A DNA stretch of 64,000 nucleotides from Galeopsis tetrahit (taxonomy: Eukaryota > Streptophyta > Magnoliopsida > Lamiales > Lamiaceae), in contig OY776120.1 of the NCBI GenBank assembly GCA_963675135.1, positions 24,704,001 through 24,768,000 of the forward strand, in the 5' to 3' direction. The position numbers were made by a program, and so were the translations under genes. Shown one piece after another: positions 55,984 through 64,000 of the stretch. Position 1 is the first letter of the stretch; each line of letters opens with the position of its first letter. The notes beneath the pieces are model-generated. The model was not told the origin of the DNA. It saw only the letters and a program-made list of their open reading frames with translations, and searched no databases.

Positions 55984-58900
55984 GTGGAGTCAGTGGGGGA
56001 GGTGCCATCCGAGAGAGTAAGGCGAGCAGAGGTGGATAGCGGAGTTTGGACTGGTTTAGAGTCGATCATGTTGTATCGGGCGAGCAGATCAGTGACGTAT
56101 TTGCGTTGGGAGAGCAGGCATGACGTTGTAGAGCGAAGAACTTCAACTCCCAAGAAATAGGATAGAGGACCAAGGTCCTTGACTGAAAATTTGGTACTGA
56201 GGTCGGCAGCTACCCGGGCGAGCATGGGCGAGGAGTTGCCCGTCAGTATGAGGTCGTCAACATAAACAAGGAAGTAGGCGACCACTCCATTGTTGTTGTA
56301 GACGAACAGAGATTCATCAGAGTGAGTGGGGATGAATCCAATTTCTTCGAGAAAAGTGCGAAGAGCATAGTACCATGTGCGAGGAGCCTGCTTTAGTCCA
56401 TAGATGGATTTGCGAAGCTGACAGACATAGGTGGGAAATGTCTTGTCTTTGAAGCCCGGAGGTTGAGCCATGAAGACTGTGTCTGAGAGCTTTCCATGGA
56501 GAAAAGCGTTGTTGACATCGAATTGGCGAAGGGGCCAGTTGTTGGTAACCGCAATGCTGAGGACTGTTCGCACAGTGGCGGGCTTGACAACGGGACTGAA
56601 TGTTTCAGTGAAGTCAACACCTGGTCGTTGATGAAAGCCTTTGGCGACCAGACGAGCCTTGTATTTATCCAAGGTGCCATCAGGTTTTCGCTTAATACGA
56701 AACACCCACTTGGAGCCAACCACATTTTGAGAAGAAGTGGGTGGAACTAAGTCCCAAGTGCCATTCTGAAGGAGGGCATCAAATTCAGCTGACATGGCTG
56801 CTCGCCAATTTTCGTTCTTGAGTGCCTGAGAGACACAGCTCGGTTCAATGTCAGAGGCAACAGTGGAAGTAAGACCATACCTTGGATTAGGTTTGAACAC
56901 GTGATTCTGAGCTCGTGTGACCATGCGAGGTACAGAAGGTCGTGGGGGAGCATTGGTCGGCACAGGGATGTCAGGTGCGGATGTGGCGAGCTGAGGTGTG
57001 GTTGGGATTAGATTGGGAAGGGGATCAGGGGCAGTTGTGGGCGGCCGAGATGTGTTCGACACTGGGTCAGGAGCGAGGACAGGTGTGATAGAGTTGGGTA
57101 GTGGAGGTGCTAGAAGAATGGGCGAGGAGGTGGGTGGCGAGGAGATGGAGGTCGCCAAGGGAGATGGATGGGGAGGGGGGGTGGAAAAGGGGAACGTATG
57201 CTCAACAAATTGAACATGCCGCGAGGTGTAGATTCTATTGGAGGAGCGATCAAGGCATAGGTAGGCACTTTGCGTGGGCGAGTATCCAATAAAGATACAT
57301 GGGGTGGAGCGGGGATCAAGTTTGTGATTTGTGTAAGGGCGAAGTAAAGGATAGCAGAGACAGCCAAATATGCGGAGTTTGGCTAGATTGGGTGGGCGAG
57401 AAGTGAGCTTTTCGTAAGATGATAACATGTTGAGGTTAACTTTGGGAAGGCGATTTATGATATAGGCCGCCGAGCAGACAGCATAGGGCCAATAGATAAG
57501 GGGCATGGAAGCATGGTGAAGAAGGGCAAGAGCTGTGTCGACCACGTGGCGATGGCGACGTTCAGATAAGCCATTATGTTCAGGGGTGTGAGGCGGGGTG
57601 GTAAGGTGGTTGATGCCATGAGATTGAAGAAAGGGGCGAAGAGCAATGAACTCTCCCCCATTGTCAGAGTAAAAGGTTTTGATCGTGTTTTGGAAGTTGT
57701 TTTCAACAAGGGCTTTGAATGTGATAAATGTGGAAAGAACATCCGATTTCCTTTTTAGAGGGTACACCCATACATATTTGCTAAAGTGATCAACGAATAG
57801 CACATAGTATTTTAGATTATCAGGAGATAGAATAGGCGACGACCAAACATCAGAAAAGATAACATCAAGTGGTTTAGTAGATATAATGCTGGAATCATAA
57901 AATGGTAGTTTGTGACTCTTGATACATGAGCATGAGTTACAATTGAAGTGTTTGGACGGTGCACTGGATAGGCTAAGTGTAGAGAGAGTGTGAGCAAGTA
58001 TTTTTGGTGATGGGTGGCCAAGGCGGGCATGCCAGGTGGTCGTCGTGAGATGTTGAGTGGTGAAGGCTTGTGGAGGGGTGATGGACATTTGTGCAGGCCA
58101 GACGTATAGATTATTGATACGACTCCCAACGAGGAGAATGCTCCCCGAGTGACCATCCCGTACCTGAAAGGAAGAGCGATCAAAAACAATGTTAACATTA
58201 TTATCACGACAGAGACTGGACACTGAAATCAAGTTTTTCGAGATGTGTGGGACGACCAGGACATTCGAAAAACAGAGAGACTTAAGTTGAGGAAAGTGCA
58301 TAGAGCCAGTGTGTGATATGCGTAAACCTTTACCATCACCAATTTCTACATTGTCAGACCCAGCGAAGGGCGAGTGAAGGGAGAGGTTGGCGAGGTCGTT
58401 GGTGATGTGATGGGAAGCGCCAGAGTCAAGGATCCAGTGCTCGGCAGGATGTGCCGAGGAGGCTGAGTGAGCCGAGTAGGCCGGGCGAGCAGCTGTCTGA
58501 TTCAGACGGGAAGGTGGTGTGAACCGCCCATGCGGGCGGCGAGGACCCGTAGAGGAGGCAGGAGGCGAGGGTGAAGAAGGGATTTCAGGGCAGGTGCGAG
58601 CAGTGTGGCCCGGTGCTCGGCAGTATTGGCATGTGCCAAGATAGGGTCTTGGCGAGGATTGGCGAGGGCGAGCATCAAAAGTTTTAGCCCTCGTGTCTGG
58701 TCGCGAGGAGCGCTGATGACGTGTACCAGCAGTAAGCGCAGATGCAGGCATTACGGCTGAGGATGGTCGCGAGGCAATTTGAACCTCGGCGCTGAGGAGC
58801 TTGTCGCAGAGCTCAGCAAAGGTGATGGGCTGTTCGCGAGCTTGGATGGCATTGGCTATGTCATTGTAAGATTCATCAAGGCCAGTGAGGACTTGAAGAG

Positions 58901-59408
58901 TGACGTCCTCGGCATCAGAGGAAATGCCGAGGAGAGCAAGCTCGTCGACCACAGAGCGAACTTCCATGAGGAAGTCGGAGACCGGGCGAGCACCTTTGGA
59001 CAGAGAGTGAAACTTGGTTTTGAGGGCAAGAATGCGACCTCGCGAGGGCTTTCCATACATGCTCTCAAGCATTTTCCAGGCTTCGCAAAAGGTTTTTGAC
59101 GAGGCAACAAAGGGTATTAGTTCCGGGGACATAGATCCGACCATGGCTGAGAAAATGAGGTTGTCCTGACACACCCATAGGTCGTGTGCCGGGTTGGGAA
59201 CAGTGGTGTTGGCGGTGCCGTCGGCGGCTGGGGAAGTGGACGAGGGGCATGGATGTGTGCCCAAGACATAGCCTAGGAGGTTGTGTCCAGTGAGGAGAAG
59301 ACGAAGTTGGAAGGACCAAGCACCATAGTTGGTGGAGTTGAGCTTCAGGGACATATTCGCGAGTCCCTTGAAGGTGATCGGTGCCGACGATGGAGGTGAG
59401 GCGGCCAT
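55984..59408 (-). CDS. Copia-3 gag-pol, open from gag to reverse transcriptase
   Basis: Starts at 59408 (MAASPPSSAPITFKGLANMS). In order: UBN2-type gag (to ~residue 225), CCHC knuckle (CQYCRAPGHTARTC) near 262, protease with intact Asp (WILDSGASHHI) near 326, pre-integrase (WHARLGHPSPK, CNSCSCIKSHK), integrase core (IFSDVWSSP, YSDNGGEF, EHNGLSERRHR), a Pro/Thr-rich linker (~760-860), reverse transcriptase (SKWVFRIKRKPDGTLDKYKA, QFDVNNAFLHGKL, YVDDLILTGN). It is open for about 1,140 codons without a stop. The frame then runs into the LTR remnant and host DNA and stops at 55905. RNase H is absent, so the copy cannot complete a cycle by itself. Confidence 0.92.
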
Positions 59409-59474
59409 TGGTGTGAGGGAGCAGCGGAGTGAGGCGTCGAAGACGGATGGCGACGGTGGTGCGTCGGGGAAGAA

Positions 59475-59592
59475 GGCAGCGGCGGCGCTTCTGAGACGAA
59501 GGCGGCGGCGGCAGTGAGGGAGGAGCGGCGGCGGCAGTGAGGGAGGAGCGGCGGCGGCGGCGGCTGGAGTTTGCAGCGGCGGCGGCGGCGGC
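59475..59592. repeat. GC-rich (GCG)n leader repeat of Copia-3
   Basis: Trinucleotide GCG/CGG runs alternate with GCAGTGAGGGAGGAGCG, which is present twice. It lies between the primer-binding site and the gag start. On the minus strand it would code poly-Ala/Pro if translated. Confidence 0.85.
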
Positions 59593-59833
59593 TAAGATTT
59601 GGATCAGGCGTGAGCCGAATGACTCGATGATACCATATAGAGAAATGAACAATATTGGAAATATGATTTCTTGATTAGTTGTAAAGAAGATTTACAATGG
59701 GTATTTATACAAGAGAGAATTAGGTCTAACCTAACCCTAATGGGCTTTATAAGAGAGCCCATAGGAAACTAAGATGGGCCTATACAATAAATAAGAATGA
59801 GAGTGTATTTACTAATATAGGTCCAATAGTATG

Positions 59834-60175
59834 CACTTTGATAGTTCAGGGGCATGTTTTCTTTTAATTACTAGTATTCACTTTTATTAAATTGACCTAA
59901 AATACACCTTTCAACTGCACTGTAACCAAGAATGCACCTGCCACAATATTAATACTACAGTACATGCAAACCATGCAACACATACATTTATTTTTCTAAT
60001 TGTACTGTGTGGTGTCAACACAATGTCGACACAAAACACGACAAATTGTCACCCTAAATTTATGGCAAAAAAAAAAAAGTGAATTGTGGCAAATTGCCAC
60101 AAACATTGCTCCAGCATTGGAGATCATTTAAGGAGGCAAACAGGGTATTTGTGTCTAGCTCCATTGGAGATGCCC
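59834..60175. other. 3' flank of the PATRONUS-like gene
   Basis: Probably holds the 3' UTR and terminator of the minus-strand gene just to the right. The GGCAAATTGCCACA palindromic patch near 60085-60100 is noted. No other feature. Confidence 0.4.
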
Positions 60176-60948
60176 TTAAGGTGACTCCATCACCTGTTCA
60201 TCAGAAAAAATATCATCCCCCCAGCTCATATACGGGTACGGGGGGCTCTCAGGTGACTTAGGAGGAGATGGACTAGGAAAATAATCATCCTTTGACGGGT
60301 CTTCAATTTCAATTTCCTGAAATATGATACTTCTTCTTCTCATCTCACAAATTTACTTCCCTTTAAAAATAAACAATAAGAATTATTACAAAAAGAAGAG
60401 CTCAAGTTGTTACCTTCTTCATCAGAGATGGAAATGGAGATAGAGATGGATGTACAACTAGTTCAGATACTGTATAATAAAATATTGAAACAATTACCAG
60501 GCAGGCAGCAGAAGATATTAATAGAAAATTATCAAAGAACGAAGTCTAGTACCATCATCAGCAGGATCAAGATCCCCCGAAAAGTAGCCTATATTGCAGT
60601 GGCACTTCTGATGATCGTGTACGTCCACCTCCATTTCTTCAGCATTCAACTTTCGCTTTCTTGGGACCTGCTGCACCTCCATTATACATTTTTCTTCAGC
60701 ATTCAACTTTTGCTTTGTAGGTGGCTTGACGGAGTTTGTGACGTCACTGAGTGCTTTCCTACCACCAACTTTCCCTTTAAAACCGCTAGGATCCTTCGAG
60801 TTTGATATGTCTCCTTTCTTATCTGCTGCTTTGGCTACATCAGCCTGAGTAGTGCCTATAAAAGAATTTAAACAAAAAAAGTTGTTCCAATAGTATATAG
60901 GTAAGCTGCCTTACCATTGATCAGCAGATGGTGAGCTGGAGTTGTCAT
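60176..60948 (-). CDS. PATRONUS/securin-like small protein, 4 coding exons
   Basis: I assembled this from splice sites. Minus-strand coding exons are 60948-60915, 60855-60553, 60469-60414 and 60316-60176. All junctions are GT-AG, and the exons join in frame to 177 aa starting MTTPAHHLLIN and ending FSDEQVMESP. R44-K-A-L-S-D-V-T-N52 is a perfect destruction box (RxxLxxxxN), a signal for degradation by the anaphase-promoting complex. The context GGRKALSDVTNS and the Ser/Pro-rich acidic tail (SPSPPKSPESPP, YMSWGDDIF) resemble plant PATRONUS-type proteins, which protect centromeric cohesion as securins. K(Q/R)KLNAEE occurs twice. A 5' exon edge lies at 60982. Family assignment is from memory of the motif pattern; the gene model is firmer than the name. 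Confidence 0.72.
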
Positions 60949-61387
60949 AGTTGTTTGATTACAAGAAGATGAATGTGCTGCTCTGAAACTAACTGCACAT
61001 CAATTCAGTTAACTTAAACAACATGAATGTTTCAACAATAGAGACCCAGCAAGATGGCTTTGAAATCTATAAAACGCTATTGAACAAATTTCGGAGCCTC
61101 CGGAGTTTCACCACCAAAAATAAACGCACTTTGAGGAAGGATAACAGATTAATAAATTTGCTTACAGAATAATAATAATAATAAAAAAAAACCAGAGGTG
61201 AAGAACCTGTTTTAATTTATTTTTTTAGAAAGAAAATCGAAAATTGTATTAAATCACGAAAAATGAATTCAAAAAATTACAAATATTCGAAAATGCAAAA
61301 AATACCAGTATTTCGGCAAAAAATTTAGACGAAAATCGAAAAAAGGAAGGCGGCAGAAACGCATAAAAATCGAAACAAGCTACACTT

Positions 61388-61440
61388 ACGGATCTGTACG
61401 CAAGGGGACGACGGTAAACTTAGGGATTGGATGACGGGGC
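61388..61440 (-). promoter_or_regulatory. Probable 5' non-coding exon and donor of the PATRONUS-like gene
   Basis: Minus-strand ...GTACAGATCC|GTAAGTGTAG at 61390 is an excellent donor. The next acceptor downstream is TTTCAG before 60982, which leads to the exon with the start codon. A 5' UTR intron is therefore likely. The transcription start is not resolved. Confidence 0.45.
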
Positions 61441-62749
61441 TGTGAAAGAGGGGGGAGCACGGCGGCGTGGGGGGAGGGGCGAACAGGCGGCGGCACTCGA
61501 TGGGCTGTGAAATAGAGCTTGGACGAAGGGCCCAGGGGAGGGGAGGGGAGTGGAAGACGGCGGCGACTTAGGAGGGAGGGGAGAGACGGCGACGTATGGA
61601 GGGGAGAGATGACGACGGGGACCAGAGGCGGATACAGAAGGGTACCCCAAAATTGAAAATTCCCTATTAATACTTTCTGTAAAAAATATTCTACTCCAAT
61701 TTTTATGTAAAAAAATATTATACATTAATTAATACTTTCTAGAACAAAGTTTAAGGAAATTAGAGCTTTGATTGAAAGACAATGGTGTAAACTTCTATAT
61801 ATATAAAGTAGTTTGATTGGGGGTAAGTTTGACCTTTTTCTTGCATTGGTTAATAATTTAAAATATTAATCAATAATTGTATGCAAAATTTCAAACTCAC
61901 ATATCTATTTGAACTAATTAATTTGATAATTTAAAATAATAATAAAGAAAATAATAAAACATATGAAAGATTAATACAACATAAACACAAAAAAAAAAAA
62001 AATTATTATTCAACAATAAATTAATAGAATAATACGTATTATAATGCATATTATAGAATTTATGTGTATTATAGTGCATATAAACAATTTTTCATGCATT
62101 TGTGTATGAATATGTATATTGAAGAGCACTCTGACAACATGTATATTGAAGTGCATATGAATGGGATTCTATACAAAACTTTTTAAATTTAGTTTCTATT
62201 TATTTAAGGTGATATAGGAAAAAAAATGTAAGATATAAGAATGACTAATAGGGATAACTTTAATAGAGAAAATTCTCAAAATAAATCTTATTCTCCCCTT
62301 TTTTTTCCTTCGTCATAGGGGCTGTTTTTTTCTACAAATTATTCTCCCCCTTTTTCTCCTTCATCATAGGACTTAATCCGTGACCTTGTACTTATACAAA
62401 GCGTTTGTTACCACTTGGAGAATGGTTACTCTATTATATAATTATGTCTTTATTACAAGTAATAGATAGAAAGTCTACATGTGCATTAGTGTGCACATGT
62501 ACAGGAAACCAACTCTTAATTTAATATTGTCTCTATCACGCTAACTAACGCCATTAATCATTTCTCAAATATTTTCATCCCCTTTAATGGTCACCATCGC
62601 CAATAATTTTTTTTCTCAAATCTTTTCTCCCCAAATAAAAATTAATCTCATAGTGAAGGAAATATAAAAACTCAGCAAACAAAAAACTAAGCCTATTGTC
62701 ATCACATACAAAATTATGGCTAATATGGTTCTTCTACTTGTGATCTATT
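61441..62749. other. GC-rich promoter-side patch, then AT-rich intergenic DNA
   Basis: 61441-61640 is GC-rich and open on the minus strand, but shows only low-complexity Pro/Ser/Arg. It probably is upstream flank or 5' UTR. From 61640 on the sequence is AT-rich with no gene. CAGAGGCGGATACAGAAGGG near 61624 is reminiscent of dispersed plant repeats. Confidence 0.4.
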
Positions 62750-62779
62750 CACTACAAAAAAAAATGGCCAAAAGGCGAG

Positions 62780-63115
62780 GGGAAAGGCAACGGATTCCCC
62801 CTCACTAATCATCAAGGTAACAGAAAAGACAACGGATTTTCCCCATTGCCAATATACTCGTTGCCATTTTATAGGTAACGGAATTGGAGAATCCATTGCC
62901 TTTTTGCAACGGCAGGTGGCAGTTACCTTTTTGCAAGCGCGTGCAAGTCGTTGTCTTTTGGCGAGTGCGACATCCGTTGTCAATTGGCAACAATTCACAT
63001 CCGTCGCCTTTTCGCAACGGGCCCACATCCGTTGCCTTTTCGCAACGGGCCCACGTCTGTTGCCTTTTCGCAACGGATCCACATCCGTTGCCTTTTATGT
63101 CGTCGCCATTTTATC
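62780..63115. repeat. CACTA subterminal repeats
   Basis: At least ten copies of (C)GTTGCCTTTT, CGCAACGG or close variants, several spaced by CCCACATCCGTTGCC. They occur in both orientations. The open frames over this stretch are repeat translations. Confidence 0.8.
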
Positions 63116-63169
63116 AGTTTTAAAAAAATGCGAACATGGGTTTCGAACCCAGGTATCGAGGCCACCAAA

Positions 63170-63766
63170 AAAATAATTTAATTACGGTGATTAAAAATAT
63201 TATCAATTCACACCATTTAAATTTATTTCAATCTTCAATTCACAACAATATCATTACACACAACATTGAATATAATTATTTTCACTTATACATTTAAAAA
63301 TATCAATTCATTTATCCATTTAAAACTATTTTCATCTTAATTAAAATCGTTCTCAAGTTAATTTTTAGTCTAAAATAACATTAGGTGATTAAAAATATCA
63401 ATTCACACTATTTAAATTTATTCTAATCTTCAATTTGCAACATTTAAATTCATTAATCTAATTTTCAATTCACAACAATATCATTACATACAACATTTAG
63501 TATAATTATTTTCACTTATCCATTTAATTAAAACTATTTTCATCTTAATTAATATCATTATCAAGTTCATTTTCAATTAAAATAACATAACAAACAACAT
63601 TAATTATAATCATTAGCATGTTCACGTCAATTAAAATAATATCACACACAACATTAAAATAAACAATCCTCAACGTCATTGTAATATAATTAAACATAAC
63701 AAAGTAATAGAAAATGTATCACTCCTCATCACCACCATCATCCTCAGCATCACCGTGATCCTCAAC
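63170..63766. other. AT-rich stretch inside the CACTA element
   Basis: Contains a duplicated segment: AATTCACAACAATATCATTAC with ATAATTATTTTCACTTAT and CATTTAA..ACTATTTTCATCTT occurs near 63237-63340 and again near 63469-63550. No coding region before 63767. Confidence 0.55.
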
Positions 63767-64000
63767 CTAGTTACCATCCTGAACGTTGTTCGACGTCCTC
63801 AACAGCCTCGGCGCCCCACCCATCTGACCCATCATCGCTTGCATTTGTTCCTGAAAATGTTTGAGTAAGGGCTCCTCCGTCTGTTGCATTTGTAGGAGTA
63901 AGTGTTGCTCTCTGTCCTCATTGATTCTTCGTTCTTCAGCAATATCATGGTCAATGTCGGCCTGGGTGAATCGTCCATAAGCCGTACCACGTGACGTCTC
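63767..64000 (-). CDS. C-terminal part of a CACTA-encoded protein (partial)
   Basis: The minus strand is open from the window edge to TAG at 63767. The 77 residues include YGRFTQADIDHDIAEERRIN and a Gln/Met-rich coiled-coil-like stretch (QMQQTEEPLLKHFQEQMQAM), ending SNNVQDGN. Such Gln-rich tails are common in the second (TNPA-like) or uncharacterised proteins of plant CACTA elements. Position, about 1 kb inside the terminus and pointing outward, fits. Start and main domains lie outside the window. Confidence 0.6.
   Translation of the reverse strand, partial: ETSRGTAYGRFTQADIDHDIAEERRINEDREQHLLLQMQQTEEPLLKHFQEQMQAMMGQMGGAPRLLRTSNNVQDGN

Larger units (their letters stand above)
55960..59828 (-). 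mobile_element. Copia-3: LTR retrotransposon with deleted 3' end
   Basis: On the minus strand it begins with a 193-bp 5' LTR (59636-59828) ending CTCTATA. Next come a primer-binding site TGGTATCATC (59626-59635), a GC-rich leader and one long gag-pol frame. The other end keeps only the last 24 bp of the 3' LTR (tatagagaaatgaacaatat on plus, from 55960), joined directly to the reverse-transcriptase coding region. RNase H, polypurine tract and most of the 3' LTR are gone. The 5-bp TSD GTATG is still present at 55955-55959 and 59829-59833, so the loss was internal. Confidence 0.9.
62750..64000. mobile_element. CACTA (En/Spm) transposon terminus, cut by window end
   Basis: Begins CACTACAAAAAAAAATGGCC at 62750, the CACTA terminal motif. 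Right behind it lies a 350-bp subterminal region with many copies of a CGTTGCCTTTT / GCAACGG motif in both orientations, typical of this superfamily as transposase-binding repeats. ATT at 62747-62749 would be one half of a 3-bp TSD. The other end is outside the window. A minus-strand coding tail is at 63767-64000. Confidence 0.8.

Noticed and set aside
60407..60805. Plus-strand frame of 132 aa
   Set aside because: It is antisense to exons 2 and 3 of the PATRONUS-like gene, whose spliced frame is far better supported.
61420..61725. Minus-strand frame of 101 aa
   Set aside because: Low-complexity Pro/Ser/Arg from GC-rich flank upstream of a gene; no domain.
63130..63165. tRNA gene suggested by GGGTTTCGAACCCA
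   Set aside because: Only a T-arm-like palindrome. No acceptor stem, D-arm or anticodon arm can be placed around it.
62720..63181. Several overlapping frames at the CACTA end
   Set aside because: They are translations of the subterminal GTTGCC repeats in both strands and several frames.

Overview
The window is nuclear DNA from a eudicot plant. It is AT-rich and carries spliced genes of plant families, several Stowaway- and Tourist-like MITEs, LINE, Copia, Gypsy, hAT-like and CACTA elements, and probable Helitron ends. The species cannot be named from the sequence. All calls were made by eye, without database searches.

Layout. 1-1297: two related Stowaway-like MITEs side by side. 1313-7488: an almost full-length L1-type LINE on the minus strand, with a 17-bp target-site duplication (TSD), ORF1 and a lightly damaged ORF2. 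7506-11054: AT-rich DNA with a 1.66-kb long-inverted-repeat element that holds a Tourist-like MITE. 11055-14722: a 12-exon allantoate amidohydrolase gene (plus strand). 15896-20106: a 5-exon C-type-lectin receptor-like kinase gene (minus strand). 20107-23652: MITEs, low-complexity repeats and a decayed Helitron-like end.

23658-46459 is one nest of retrotransposons. An outer Copia element (Copia-1, TSD ATTTA) took a 548-bp hAT-like insertion in its 5' LTR, a rearranged Gypsy block (28248-39356) in its pol region, and a second Copia (Copia-2, minus strand, TSD ATTTC) inside its 3' LTR. The Gypsy block itself contains about 5.9 kb of repeats and gene-like fragments.

46465-55954 holds a possible 4-kb Helitron, more MITEs, and a 1.17-kb non-autonomous LTR element (52078-53245) that carries a fragment of a protein phosphatase 2C gene. 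55960-59828 is a third Copia (minus strand) with a long open gag-pol frame; its 3' end is deleted but its TSD is intact. 60176-60982 is a small spliced gene (minus strand, 177 aa) with a perfect destruction box, probably a PATRONUS/securin-like protein. From 62750 to the window end runs the terminus of a CACTA element with the tail of one of its coding regions.

The three cellular genes look intact and unrelated in job: ureide (allantoate) breakdown, membrane signalling, and probable cell-cycle control. Everything else is mobile or repeat-derived. The most notable items are the PP2C fragment inside the small LTR element, the fully resolved nest with its internal empty-site controls, and the multi-exon PATRONUS-like gene, which has no long open frame to reveal it.
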